DNA of 64,000 nt from Yinghuangia soli (GCF_021502675.1 NZ_JAKFHA010000034.1:21125-85124), one strand, 5' to 3'. Numbered from the stretch's first letter, positions 19,975-28,684 are shown. The notes: generated from the sequence alone by a model not told the origin. Made by a program: numbers and translations.

Positions 19975-21240
19975 ATGGCCACACCCGAAGACCGCCGCTA
20001 CACCGTCATCTCCTCCGACGGCCACGCCGGCGCCGACCTGCTCGACTACCGCCCCTACCTGGCCCGCGAACACCACGACGACTTCGACGCCTGGGCCGCG
20101 CACCTGGTCAACCCGTTCGAGTCCGAGCACCTGCTCAGCAAGGCGCAGGACTGCAACTGGGACAATGCGGTACGCAACGCCGACCTCGAAGCGCAAGGCA
20201 TCGTCGGCGAGGTGGTCTTCCCCAACACCGTCCCGCCGTTCTTCCCGCAGACCCAGTTCTTCGTCCCTCCGCCGCCCTCCGACCCGGCCGAGTACCGGCA
20301 GCGGTGGGCCGGCCTGCAGGCGCACAACCGCTGGCTCGCCGACTTCGCCGCGCAGGCCCCCGGCCGCCGCGCCGGCGTCGCGCAGATCATGCTCAACGAC
20401 CTCGACGACGCGGTCGCCGAGGTCCGCCGGGTCAAGAGCGCAGGCCTGTTCGGTGGAATCCTCGTCCCCGGCATCCCGCCCGGCTCCGCGCTGCCGCCGC
20501 TCTTCGACTCCGTCTACGACCCGATCTGGGCGGTGTGCGAGGAACTCGACGTACCGGTCAACCTGCACAGCGGCGGCGGCGTACCGGCGTACCCGCACGA
20601 CCCGCGCGGCCTCGCGGTGCTGCTCTCCGAGATCACCTGGTTCTCCAACCGGGTGCTGGCCCACCTCATCTTCGGCGGCGTCTTCGAACGCTTCCCGCAC
20701 CTGAAGGTCGCGTTCACCGAGCAGGGCTCCGCCTGGGTCCCGCGCGAACTCGCCAAGCTGGACCAGTTCGTCCACGTGATGCCGCTCGACGGCACCGCCC
20801 AGCACTTCTTCGGCTGCGACATGATCAACGACCTGAGCATGCTGCCCAGCGAATACTTCGCCCGCAACTGCTACCTCGGCTCCAGCCCGCTGCGGCCGGC
20901 CGAATGCGCGGTACGCCACCAGATCGGCGTCGCCAACATCATGTGGGGCGCCGACTACCCGCACGCCGAAGGCACGTTCCCCTACACCCTCGAAGCCCTG
21001 CGGCTCACCTTCGCCGACGTACCCGAGCACGAAGTACGCGCCATGCTCGCCGAAAACGCCGCCCGCTTCTACGGCTTCGACCTCGCCGCCCTCGCCCCCA
21101 TCGCCGCCCAGCACGGCCCCCGCGTCACCGACGTAGCCGTCCCCCTGCCCCTCGAAGAGGTCCCCGCCGACGCCCTCGGCTCAGCCTTCATCGACCACTT
21201 CGGAACCACCCACCCTGCCCTGGCCGCGGCGCATCGCTAG
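19975..21240 (+). CDS. Amidohydrolase family 2 enzyme
   Basis: A 421-residue amidohydrolase-2 protein: VISSDGHAG at the N-terminus gives the first metal ligands, VPVNLHSGGG a mid-barrel histidine, and IMWGADYPHAEGTFPY the catalytic aspartate. It is not a close copy of the enzyme at 8147. ATG 19975 has GGGAGG four bases upstream. The gene stands alone downstream of the GntR operator and is closed by a strong terminator, so it is likely the main GntR target. The reaction is probably hydrolysis or decarboxylation of a pathway intermediate. Confidence 0.87.
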   Translation: MATPEDRRYTVISSDGHAGADLLDYRPYLAREHHDDFDAWAAHLVNPFESEHLLSKAQDCNWDNAVRNADLEAQGIVGEVVFPNTVPPFFPQTQFFVPPPPSDPAEYRQRWAGLQAHNRWLADFAAQAPGRRAGVAQIMLNDLDDAVAEVRRVKSAGLFGGILVPGIPPGSALPPLFDSVYDPIWAVCEELDVPVNLHSGGGVPAYPHDPRGLAVLLSEITWFSNRVLAHLIFGGVFERFPHLKVAFTEQGSAWVPRELAKLDQFVHVMPLDGTAQHFFGCDMINDLSMLPSEYFARNCYLGSSPLRPAECAVRHQIGVANIMWGADYPHAEGTFPYTLEALRLTFADVPEHEVRAMLAENAARFYGFDLAALAPIAAQHGPRVTDVAVPLPLEEVPADALGSAFIDHFGTTHPALAAAHR

Positions 21241-21363
21241 ACGATCGTGGGAGTCGGCTCCCGCCGGCCATTGCGATGCCAGCCGCCCACCGGGCCCGGT
21301 CGCGCGCCGCGCTTGGCCGGTGCAGCACGTCGTCGTCCGCCGCGTTCCCGTCGCGAGACAGCG

Positions 21364-21397
21364 GACGGGCCGTCAGCATGCGCGCTGACGGCCCGTC
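21364..21397. terminator. Strong bidirectional terminator
   Basis: A 14-bp perfect stem (GACGGGCCGTCAGC against its complement) with a 6-base loop lies between the amidohydrolase stop and the convergent lipoprotein stop. Confidence 0.88.
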
Positions 21398-21411
21398 GTG
21401 CAACGCCGAGG

Positions 21412-21915
21412 CTATTGGCCGGTCGTCGGGGTCACTTTCTCGCAGGGGAACTGTTTCAGCAGCTGGTCGCGGGACTTGGTGCCGTCGGTGGTCCAGTACT
21501 CGTCCGCCGCGAGTGTGCTGCGGGGTACCTCGGCGGCGCGGACGCGCATGGAAGCGCCCCAGCCTCTGGCGGTCCGGTACTCGACGGAGATGTCGGCCGG
21601 GAGGTCGGAGACGGGCGGACCAGTGGTCCGGGCGAAGTCGTTCTCGCCGTTGAGTACGAACTCCCCTGCCATGACGGCGGGATCACGCGGCTCGTCGCCG
21701 GTCCAGATCGGCGGCGGCAAAGTGCTGCGCACAGCGGGGTCGGTTTCGTTGTAGACCTTGACGGATTGCAGCCGGTCGCCGGGGCAGACTGGCAGGAACG
21801 CGACCAGCCGATCGTCTTCCCAACGTACTCCGACCACGTTGGAGGTCGGGTCGGACGACAGCATGCACGCGGACAGGACCGCGAGCGCACCGGCGACGGT
21901 GCATAGGCGTTTCAC
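21412..21915 (-). CDS. Small lipoprotein of unknown function
   Basis: A 167-residue protein starting VKRLCTVAGALAVLSACM: a short basic n-region, a hydrophobic core and lipobox LSAC, so it is exported and lipid-anchored. The mature part (VVGVRWEDDRLVAFLPVCPGDRLQSVKVYN) looks beta-rich and has two further cysteines. No family recognised. GTG 21915 overlaps the stop of the upstream broken HExxH gene by GTGA, which decides the start and shows that the two were once coupled. Confidence 0.7.
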   Translation of the reverse strand: MKRLCTVAGALAVLSACMLSSDPTSNVVGVRWEDDRLVAFLPVCPGDRLQSVKVYNETDPAVRSTLPPPIWTGDEPRDPAVMAGEFVLNGENDFARTTGPPVSDLPADISVEYRTARGWGASMRVRAAEVPRSTLAADEYWTTDGTKSRDQLLKQFPCEKVTPTTGQ

Positions 21916-22216
21916 AGGCACTGTGTGTAGTCACCGTCCCCCCAGCCCGCCCGCTTCTCCCAGCGGTTCTTGCACGGGTTCGCGCCGTCGCGTGCGTACA
22001 TGTACGCGAAGCGGAGGCCGTACTTGTACCACTGGGCGCGGTGCACCTTCTCGTGGCGTATTCGTCGTAGTCCAGGACCTGGGGTGCCTGGCCGGCGTGC
22101 CGGCGGCAACCGCCGCTATTGCCCTTCGCGGTATGGACCGTGGCGCCGTACTGCCGTTGCGCTGCCGTTCCGGGACAGCATGAAATAAGCGTGTAGACAC
22201 GCTGGACCCCCCTCAT
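21912..22216 (-). pseudogene. Frameshifted gene with HExxH motif
   Basis: The 3' part reads RHEKVHRAQWYKYGLRFAYMYARDG and NPCKNRWEKRAGWGDGDYTQCL, a coherent protein end with the zinc-protease-like HEKVH. The 5' part, from ATG 22216, reads YGATVHTAKGNSGG and VLDYDEYA in another frame. The two join near 22060 only if a one-base insertion or two-base deletion is undone. The protein would have been about 100 residues, of a type seen as conserved hypotheticals in actinomycetes. It ends in a GTGA overlap with the lipoprotein gene. A sequencing error cannot be excluded. Confidence 0.5.
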
Positions 22217-22716
22217 CGCACGGTGATCCACATGATCACCGGGGGCGAGCGTATGGACAGACGGCAACGGCAACCATCCGATCGTTTGGGGCAAACGAGA
22301 GCAGGTGGCGCCAAGACCCGGCAAAACGCATCTGTGGCGAACGGCACACGAATTGGCCGCTCCAGCGAACAACCGTCGTCAGGGCAGCGGTGCCTCCACC
22401 TTTCCGCCCGAGCTGCGGGGCGGCCGTCGCCCGGGGCCGTCGCCGGTGCCCGGTGAATCGGGCACGTGTCACCTGAGTGCGGCCGCATCCGCATGTTGAA
22501 GTGCGTAGATCCCTGCGCTTTGCTGGCGCCGCCTACACAATCCGGGCCCTTGTGCTCCAAGACGAACGTGCGCCACTGGGGGGACGCACCGCGCCGCCAC
22601 GCCTGAACGGCGTTTCGCGGTGCCTGTCTTCCCTGACTCGACAGCAGCGGCACCTCCTCGCGCGAGCCCCGACGGCCACATCGGGGCCGCGCCCGAATCG
22701 GAAGGAACCCGCACCC
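22217..22716. other. Gene-poor 500-base gap
   Basis: No convincing gene was seen. It contains a hairpin CGGTGATC/GATCACCG at 22221-22241 and a perfect inverted repeat TCGTTTG-GGG-CAAACGA at 22282-22298, either of which could be an operator or end a transcript. The last 60 bases resemble the leader of the next paralogue at 23250. Confidence 0.5.
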
Positions 22717-23139
22717 ATGTCCAGAACCAGACGCTTGGTCACCGCCGCCGTATGCGCGGTTGTCATCAGCGCCGGCACCGTCCTGACGGCGGGCCCGGCG
22801 GCCGCCGTGACCGGCACCTACGACTGCGAGTTCGTCGGCAGCGGCACGCCGAACCCGGACTACGACGACGTGTCCGTCGACTTCTTCAACAACGGCTTGG
22901 GGCGGCTGTTCATCGTGATATCCGGAGTGCCGGTCGGCGTGGACGTGGAGGTCGGCGAGGTCACCGCGGTGACGTCGGGCACCTCGCCGATCTCGCTGGC
23001 CAACGGCGAGGCCCTGGCGCACCACGAGGAGATAGAGGTCGAGACGGCGGCCGCCAGAGCGGTCCCGAGCCCGCTGCCGACAATGATCACTTTCACGGTT
23101 TCCGGCATCCCGATGCCCCTCGTCTGCGTCAAGCAGTGA
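22717..23139 (+). CDS. Small secreted protein, tandem copy 1
   Basis: 140 residues: signal peptide with an RRLVTAAVCAVV core and cleavage near AGPAAAV, then a mature domain of about 108 residues. The domain begins with YDCE and ends with LVCVKQ, so a disulfide may join the ends of a beta-sandwich. Exactly the same length as its neighbour at 23250, with aligned landmarks, hence a tandem duplicate. GGAAGG precedes the ATG. Function unknown; a two-cysteine Ig-like secreted domain such as DUF6801 is possible. Confidence 0.75.
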   Translation: MSRTRRLVTAAVCAVVISAGTVLTAGPAAAVTGTYDCEFVGSGTPNPDYDDVSVDFFNNGLGRLFIVISGVPVGVDVEVGEVTAVTSGTSPISLANGEALAHHEEIEVETAAARAVPSPLPTMITFTVSGIPMPLVCVKQ

Positions 23140-23249
23140 CATCACCGCGTCGGACCGGGGCGGTCTCGGCCGCCGCAACGGATCCGCCCGCGCGAGCCGT
23201 GTTCCGGCCACGGACGGGCCGCGCCCGAACCGGAAGGAATCCCGCACCC

Positions 23250-23672
23250 ATGCCCAGGACCGGACGCCTGGCCACCGCCGCCGTATGCGCGGCCCTCACC
23301 GCTGCCGCCACCGTTCTGCCCGCCGGCCCGGCGGCTGCCGTGGACCGGTTGTACGACTGCGAGACCAGGTACAGCGGCGCGCCGTACCCGGATTTCGAGG
23401 ACGTCACCGTCTACTTCACCAACACCCTCGCAAGGAAGCTGGTCATCTCCACTCTTGGGATGCCGACCGATGTGGACCTGCCGATCGGCTACCTCAGCGC
23501 GACGGCCTGGGGTGGTCCTTCGCCGTTCTCACTGACCAACGTGAAGCACCTGTACGCCGGCGACGAGTTGGAGGTGCAGACGGTGGTCGACAAGGCCATC
23601 CCGCTCCCGCTGCCGACAGAGATCACGTTCACGGTGAACGGCCCGTTCAACCCCATCGACTGCGTCAGGTAG
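23250..23672 (+). CDS. Small secreted protein, tandem copy 2
   Basis: 140 residues, paralogue of the gene 110 bases upstream. Shared landmarks are TAAVCA in the signal peptide, AGPAAAV at the cleavage site, YDCE at the mature start, the PLPTxITFTV strand and a terminal CV(K/R). The leader just before the ATG is also conserved (GGGCCGCGCCCGAA, then GGAAGGAA), so the duplication included regulatory DNA. Divergence in the middle suggests an old duplication. A terminator follows at 23735. Confidence 0.75.
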   Translation: MPRTGRLATAAVCAALTAAATVLPAGPAAAVDRLYDCETRYSGAPYPDFEDVTVYFTNTLARKLVISTLGMPTDVDLPIGYLSATAWGGPSPFSLTNVKHLYAGDELEVQTVVDKAIPLPLPTEITFTVNGPFNPIDCVR

Positions 23673-23734
23673 TGACCCACCGCCGCGGCGGACCGCAGCG
23701 GCCGCGGGCAGGCACGGGACCGAGCGCCTGCCGT

Positions 23735-23766
23735 CCCCTCCTCGTATTGCTGGGACGAGGAAGGGG
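23735..23766. terminator. Hairpin after the secreted-protein pair
   Basis: CCCCTCCTCGT pairs with ACGAGGAAGGGG (one bulged A) across a 9-base loop. It lies between the end of the secreted-protein genes and the convergent SDR gene. Confidence 0.7.
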
Positions 23767-23899
23767 CGGCGGGCACCCGCGTCCGGGGGCCGGCGCTTCG
23801 AGCCCCGACGGCCCTCCAGGGCCGACCGGGGGCGGGGGAGCGCGGGCGTGCGCGGTCGCCGGGCGTGGTTGGTGGCGGGTGCGGGCCGGCGTGGTGCTG

Positions 23900-24646
23900 T
23901 CAGGCGGGTACGGCGCCGAGTAGGCCGCCGTCGATGACGAGGTCCTGGCCGTTGATGTAGGACGCGTCCGGCGAAGCGAGGAACGCCACGGCGGCGGCGA
24001 CTTCGTCGGGGCGCCCGAAGCGGCCGGCGACGATCTGGCCGGTGATTGCCGCGGCTTCCGCCTCGGTCAGGGCCTCGGCCGGGTACATCGGGGTGTCGAT
24101 GTAGCCGGGGCTGACGGAGTTGACGCGGATGCCGCGCGGGGCGAGTGCGGCGGCGAGGGTGCGGGCCAGGTTGTGCACGGCGGCTTTGGTCGCCGAGTAG
24201 AGGGTGAGGACGCTGTTGCCCCGGTGCAGGGTCCAGGAGGCGTTGACCACGATCGAGCCGCCGTCCGCGAGGAGTGGCAGGGCCTTGTGGACGGTGAAGA
24301 ACACGCCCTTGAGGTTGACGTCGACGGTGTGGTCGAAGTCGGTCTCGGTGACGTCCTCGAAGGGCAGGAAGGTTCCGGTGCCGGCGTTCGCGAAGAGGCA
24401 GTCCAGCCGTCCGTGGCGGTCCCTGACGGTGTCCATGAGCGCGTCCACCGCGGCGAGGTCGGCGGTGTCGGCCACGATCCCGGAGGCGTGCGGGCCGAGT
24501 CGGCGCACTGCGGCGGCCAGCCGGGCCTGGGTACGGCCGGTGACGACGACGTGGGCGCCCTCGTCGACGAGCCGCTGTGCGGTGGCCAGGCCCATGCCGC
24601 TGGTGCCGCCGGTGATCAGGGCGGTCTTTCCGGTGAAGCGGTTCAT
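23900..24646 (-). CDS. Short-chain dehydrogenase/reductase
   Basis: A 248-residue classical SDR: cofactor motif TGGTSGMG, NAG motif LFANAGTG, catalytic serine region VVNASWTLH, the YSATKAA active site and PGYIDTP. A TGR stretch after the second strand suggests NADPH preference. It overlaps the hydrolase gene upstream by ATGA. Last gene of a three-gene operon divergent from a LysR regulator. Oxidises or reduces a hydroxyl/keto group of an unknown small molecule. Confidence 0.9.
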   Translation of the reverse strand: MNRFTGKTALITGGTSGMGLATAQRLVDEGAHVVVTGRTQARLAAAVRRLGPHASGIVADTADLAAVDALMDTVRDRHGRLDCLFANAGTGTFLPFEDVTETDFDHTVDVNLKGVFFTVHKALPLLADGGSIVVNASWTLHRGNSVLTLYSATKAAVHNLARTLAAALAPRGIRVNSVSPGYIDTPMYPAEALTEAEAAAITGQIVAGRFGRPDEVAAAVAFLASPDASYINGQDLVIDGGLLGAVPA

Positions 24647-25635
24647 GCCGGGGTTCCCGTCAGAGAGTGCGTGAGGTGGTCGGCGAGCTGCGGCAGCCAG
24701 TCGGGCCGCGCGTTGCCGAGCAGGTGGTCGCCGTGCGCGACGGCGAGGTAGGTGCCCCGCGGCGCCAGCCGGGCCAGGGACTCGCCGTTCACCACCCCGG
24801 GGATGACGTCCTGGCCGCCGTCCACGACGAGCAGCGGCGCGGTGATGCGGGGCGCCAGGTCGGTCAGGTCCACCTCGTGTGCGAATTCGCGGGCGGCGTC
24901 GGCGCCTCCGGTGCGTTGGGCCATGATCTCGCCTACGGGAGGGGGGAGTTCCGCCCAGTGCAGGCGGAATGGTCCGCTGACGGTGGCGACGGCCGCCACG
25001 CGCGGTTCGAGCGCCGCGGCCCGGGCCGCGAAGTAGCCGCCCAGGCTCATGCCGACGAGGCCGACCCGGGCGACGCCGAGGGCGTCGACCACCCGCCCCA
25101 CGACCCGCTCGTAGTCGGCCGCAAAGGTCGTGGTGCCCGCGAGTACGCCCTGTCCGGGGCCGTCCATGGCGAACACCGCCAGCCCGCGCGCCAGCAGCGC
25201 CGCGGCGAGGTCCAGGAACTCCTCTTTGGCCGAGTCCAGGCCGGGGACGACGACCACCGTGCCGGGTGCGTCCGACGGGCCGCGTAGCCAGCCGGTGAAT
25301 CCGGCACCGCTCAGCCGCTGCGCGCCGGGTTCGAGCGCGGTCAGCGCCCGGCCCAGGGCCTGGTCCGCCGCGGCCGCGGCGCGGTGCGCCTCTGCGTACG
25401 GTGCCAGCGTGGCCAGGTGGAACCAGCGGGCTGCGGCCAGCAGATGCTGTCCGGCGGAGACCGCCGACGCCGCGCCGTCCGCACGCCGCAGATGGCTTTG
25501 CCCGGTGGCGGCGAAGGCCGGCCCCCAGTCGGCGACGGAGGCGAGGCCGTCGGTGACGCGGTGGTACTCGTGGGGGTCCACGCCCGCGCCGGTGGCGCGG
25601 GTCCACTGGGCGGCGGCGAATTCGCGGGGGTTCAT
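24643..25635 (-). CDS. Alpha/beta hydrolase, FrsA/DHPON-hydrolase-like
   Basis: 330 residues with a helical N-terminal cap (about 1-120) followed by an alpha/beta-hydrolase core. The core has VVVVPGLDSAKEEF, the nucleophile elbow GMSLGGY, the acid in LLVVDGGQDVIPG and the histidine in AHGDHLLGN. The cap-plus-core layout is that of FrsA-like and 2,6-dihydroxypseudooxynicotine-type C-C hydrolases. It overlaps both neighbours by ATGA, so the three enzymes are made together. Ester or carbon-carbon bond hydrolysis cannot be decided. Confidence 0.85.
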   Translation of the reverse strand: MNPREFAAAQWTRATGAGVDPHEYHRVTDGLASVADWGPAFAATGQSHLRRADGAASAVSAGQHLLAAARWFHLATLAPYAEAHRAAAAADQALGRALTALEPGAQRLSGAGFTGWLRGPSDAPGTVVVVPGLDSAKEEFLDLAAALLARGLAVFAMDGPGQGVLAGTTTFAADYERVVGRVVDALGVARVGLVGMSLGGYFAARAAALEPRVAAVATVSGPFRLHWAELPPPVGEIMAQRTGGADAAREFAHEVDLTDLAPRITAPLLVVDGGQDVIPGVVNGESLARLAPRGTYLAVAHGDHLLGNARPDWLPQLADHLTHSLTGTPA

Positions 25636-26552
25636 CGTGCTTCTCCCGTGGTCAGGACGGCCTTGCCGCGGATCCGGCGCTCGCGCAGGTCGACGAGCGT
25701 GGCGGCGGTCTCCGTCCAGGGCGCGATGCGGCCGATCTCCGGATGCAGGCGGCCCCGCGCGACGAGGTCCACCAGCGTTGCGAGGTCGGCGCCGTAGGGG
25801 GCGCCCGCGTAATGGAAGTGCTGGATCGTGGCACGTTCGGGGCCGCCGAGGACCTCGAAGAAGTCGAGGGTCACCGGGCTGCGGCTCGCCTGGCCGAACC
25901 AGACGAGCAGACCGCCCGGCCGCAGCTTGGCCAGGGCCGGCGGCAGCTGCGCTCCGCCGGCGGACTCGAAGGCGACGTCGAAGGGGCCCTGCGCGTCGGA
26001 GACTTCGTGCACCACGCGGGCGCCGAAGCCGCTCAGCCGCGCCCCGCGTTCAGGCGTGGCGGTCACCGCGGTCACCTCGGCGCCGGCCCCGACGGCCAGT
26101 TCGGTCACGAAGTGGCCCACGCCGCCCGAGGCACCGGTCAGCAGCAGCCGTCGGCCGGCCAGGGCGCCGGCGGTGCGCAGCAGCCGCAGCGCGGTGATCC
26201 CGGCCAGCGGCAGCGCCGCCGCCCGGACGCTGTCGATGCCGTCCGGGAGCACCGCGATCGAGTGCGTGGGCACCGCGGCGTACTCGGCCCAACCGCCTTG
26301 GGCGGGATGCCCCACGACCCGGGTGCCGACGCCGGGGCCGGATCCGTCGGCCGCCGCCTGGACCACGAACCCGGCGACGTCCTTGCCGGGAAGCAGTCCC
26401 GGCTGCGGGTTCTCGAGGAGGAAGGTCTCGCCCCGGTTCGGTGCGAAGGCCTCGACCTTGACCAGTGCCTCGCCGGTCCCGGGCACGGGCTCGGCGGCGT
26501 CGGTGAAGGCGACGGGGCGCGCCGCGTCCCCGGTGGGAATCAGTCGTTGCAT
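25632..26552 (-). CDS. Quinone-oxidoreductase-like MDR protein
   Basis: 306 residues, zinc-free medium-chain reductase type: FAPNRGETFLLENPQPGLLPGKDVAG is the N-terminal catalytic domain, LLLTGASGGVGHF the NAD(P) motif. The zinc-ligand cysteines are absent. The family reduces quinones or enones with NADPH. First gene of the operon reading away from the LysR gene; the LysR-type palindrome at 26608 lies 56 bases upstream of its start. Confidence 0.87.
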   Translation of the reverse strand: MQRLIPTGDAARPVAFTDAAEPVPGTGEALVKVEAFAPNRGETFLLENPQPGLLPGKDVAGFVVQAAADGSGPGVGTRVVGHPAQGGWAEYAAVPTHSIAVLPDGIDSVRAAALPLAGITALRLLRTAGALAGRRLLLTGASGGVGHFVTELAVGAGAEVTAVTATPERGARLSGFGARVVHEVSDAQGPFDVAFESAGGAQLPPALAKLRPGGLLVWFGQASRSPVTLDFFEVLGGPERATIQHFHYAGAPYGADLATLVDLVARGRLHPEIGRIAPWTETAATLVDLRERRIRGKAVLTTGEAR

Positions 26553-26607
26553 GGCCCAGATGCAACCGCCCGGAGGGTCCGGTGATCCAACAACGCAGCG
26601 AGCGATT

Positions 26608-26626
26608 CGACAACCTTTGGTTGTCG
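26608..26626. promoter_or_regulatory. LysR operator candidate
   Basis: CGACAACC-TTT-GGTTGTCG, a perfect 8-bp inverted repeat with a 3-base spacer, ends 15 bases before the LysR start. It contains a T-N11-A arrangement typical of LysR recognition sites. Confidence 0.75.
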
Positions 26627-26641
26627 CCTATGGTGAGAGCC

Positions 26642-27589
26642 ATGGATCTCGACGTGGCGCAGGTACGTGCTTTCGTGCGCACCGCCGAGGAACTGCACTT
26701 CGGCCGGGCCGCCGGGGCCCTGGCGATCTCCCAACAGGCGCTGTCCAAGCGCATCGCGCGGTTGGAGTCCCTCCTCGGCGCCGAGCTGTTCCGGCGCGGC
26801 GGCGGGGTGCATCTGACCGAGGCCGGCCGGCGATTCCTCGAACCGGCCCGGCAGGCCGTCGCGGCCGCCGACGCGGCGGTCGAGGCGGTCACCGGGACCG
26901 CGCGGCCACTGCGCCTGGATGTCTGGGGGCACCTGTACGCGCCGATGAGGACGCTGGCCCAGGTCGCCGGACGCGCCGGACCCGCCGGGGACTTGGTCCT
27001 GGGGCACGGCCGCGACCTGCCCTCGGTCACAGCAGCACTGCTGCGCGGCGACATCGACGCGGCCTTCGGCCGGGCCCACCCCCCGCTGCCCGGGGGGCTG
27101 ACGCACCGCCTCGTCCGCCTCGAACCGGTGGACGCCGTCGTCGGAGCGGACCATCCGCTCGCGGCCGAACCGGCCCTGCGGCCCGAGCAGTTGCGCGGCA
27201 GCGTGCTGTGGGCACCCGCCGAGCCGGCCCGCCTCGATTTCCTCCACCGGTTCGCCGACCGCTTCGGCATCCGCGACCGCGCCGCAAGCGTCAACCTCGG
27301 CCTCGCCCACTTCCTCGCCGAGGTGGCGGCGGACCCGCGGCGCTTCTCGCTGATCCCGGCCGATGTGCCGCTGCCGGACGTCCCAGGCCTGCGCACCGTC
27401 CCCCTGGCCGAACCCACGCCGCTCTACGCGTGGTCGCTGCTGTGGCGCACCGGGAATACGCACCCGAGGCTGGGTCTGCTCTCCGCCGCGCTCGCCGAGG
27501 AAGCCCGCCGAAGCCGCTGGCTGGAGTACGACCCAACCTGCGACTGGTTGCCCGAACCCCCGGCAGACGGATCCGACTTCGCCCGGTGA
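26642..27589 (+). CDS. LysR-family transcriptional regulator
   Basis: 315 residues: N-terminal winged helix (VRAFVRTAEELHFGRAAGAL, SQQALSKRIARLE) and a substrate-binding-like co-inducer domain that is truncated or divergent after about residue 90. Divergent from the MDR/hydrolase/SDR operon, so it is likely the local activator and is autoregulated through the palindrome overlapping its leader. ATG 26642 begins the conserved helix; ATG 26630 is an alternative. Confidence 0.88.
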   Translation: MDLDVAQVRAFVRTAEELHFGRAAGALAISQQALSKRIARLESLLGAELFRRGGGVHLTEAGRRFLEPARQAVAAADAAVEAVTGTARPLRLDVWGHLYAPMRTLAQVAGRAGPAGDLVLGHGRDLPSVTAALLRGDIDAAFGRAHPPLPGGLTHRLVRLEPVDAVVGADHPLAAEPALRPEQLRGSVLWAPAEPARLDFLHRFADRFGIRDRAASVNLGLAHFLAEVAADPRRFSLIPADVPLPDVPGLRTVPLAEPTPLYAWSLLWRTGNTHPRLGLLSAALAEEARRSRWLEYDPTCDWLPEPPADGSDFAR

Positions 27590-27760
27590 CGGCCCGAGCC
27601 GACGTCGTCGCCGACGCGCAGGAAGGCCGGAGCGGGCAGAAGCGCCCGGTCCGGCCGGACCACCGTCGGAAACTGCACCCCTGGCCGGCCGCGATGGTGG
27701 GTCTTCTGGTGGGCCGGGCTTGCTCTGGTTGTCGTCCTTGCGGCGACGTACCATGCGCGG

Positions 27761-28147
27761 GTGATTCTGGGGTTCTCGCATGTGCAGTTGGTGGTGCGGG
27801 ATGTCGGCGTGAGTGCGGCGTTCTATCGGGCGGTCCTGGGGATGCGGGACCTCGCGTCGGGAGTGCTCGAGTCCGGTCCGTACGCTGCGTTGCGGCATCC
27901 CACGGCGGGGTTTGTGGTCGGTATGCAGACGGCCATGCCGGGCGACGAATCCGGCACCTCGACGGCGGGTATCGACCATCTGTCGTTTGCGGTGGCCGAC
28001 TTGGGTGCGCTTGAGCGGCTGCGCGGCGAACTTGCGGCGGCCGGGTTTGCGCCGGGGGATGTGTTCGAGGAAGCCGTCAGCCACAACTTCCGGGTGACGG
28101 ATCCGGACGGGCTTGTCGTCGAACTGAGCGCCCCCAAGCGCCGATAG
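27761..28147 (+). CDS. VOC-superfamily (glyoxalase/dioxygenase-like) protein
   Basis: 128 residues with the paired beta-alpha-beta-beta-beta motifs of the vicinal oxygen chelate fold: FSHVQLVVRDVGVSAAFYRAVLGM and, at the second half, IDHLSFAVADLGALERLRGEL, ending VTDPDGLVVELSAP. Histidine and glutamate ligand positions are present. The family includes glyoxalases, ring-cleaving dioxygenases and antibiotic-sequestering proteins. GTG start. The 171-base stretch upstream shows no other gene. Confidence 0.8.
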   Translation: MILGFSHVQLVVRDVGVSAAFYRAVLGMRDLASGVLESGPYAALRHPTAGFVVGMQTAMPGDESGTSTAGIDHLSFAVADLGALERLRGELAAAGFAPGDVFEEAVSHNFRVTDPDGLVVELSAPKRR

Positions 28148-28174
28148 GCCGGGCGGCGGGGCCGGGTCGGCGGG

Positions 28175-28630
28175 TCAGCAGTCGTCGGACGCCCAGTTCG
28201 GCTTGTGCGCGGTCAGGAGTTTGTCGGTCGCGCTGTGCAGGACCTTGCGGTCGGCGGCGCTGACCGCGGCCAGGAAGTCGCTTTCGGCTGCGTCGAGCAG
28301 GCGGGCGCTCTCGGCGGCGAGTGCGCGGCCTGCGTCCGTGACGAGGATGACGTGGCGGCGGCGGTCCTGGGGATTGCGGCGGCGCTCGGCCAGCCCCTGC
28401 GACTCCAGTTCGTCGAGCACGCCGACCAGGACGTTCGGGTCGATGCCCATGGAACGGCTGACGTCCTGCTGGGAGAGCGTCTCGTCGGCGATCAGGGTCT
28501 CGAGCACATGGATGTGCTTGGTGCGGACTCCGAGCGGGGCCAGCGTTTGGTCTCCCAGCGCGAGCAGCAGTTCGGCCAGCTTGACCAGCCGGTATCCGGT
28601 CCTTGCCCGCATCGGGATCTGTTGTGCCAT
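28175..28630 (-). CDS. MarR-family regulator of the MMPL gene
   Basis: 151 residues, a winged-helix MarR repressor (LSQQDVSRSMGIDPNVLVGVLDELESQG recognition region, RRNPQDRRRHVILVT wing). Divergent from the MMPL exporter gene at 28727, with a perfect inverted repeat between them, so it probably represses the exporter and itself until a ligand binds. ATG 28630 is preferred; GTG 28636 two codons earlier is possible. Convergent with the VOC gene. Confidence 0.85.
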   Translation of the reverse strand: MAQQIPMRARTGYRLVKLAELLLALGDQTLAPLGVRTKHIHVLETLIADETLSQQDVSRSMGIDPNVLVGVLDELESQGLAERRRNPQDRRRHVILVTDAGRALAAESARLLDAAESDFLAAVSAADRKVLHSATDKLLTAHKPNWASDDC

Positions 28631-28684
28631 GTACACATCCTAGCGACGCGCGACCTTATGCAGCGAAGACAAACCCATGTGCAT

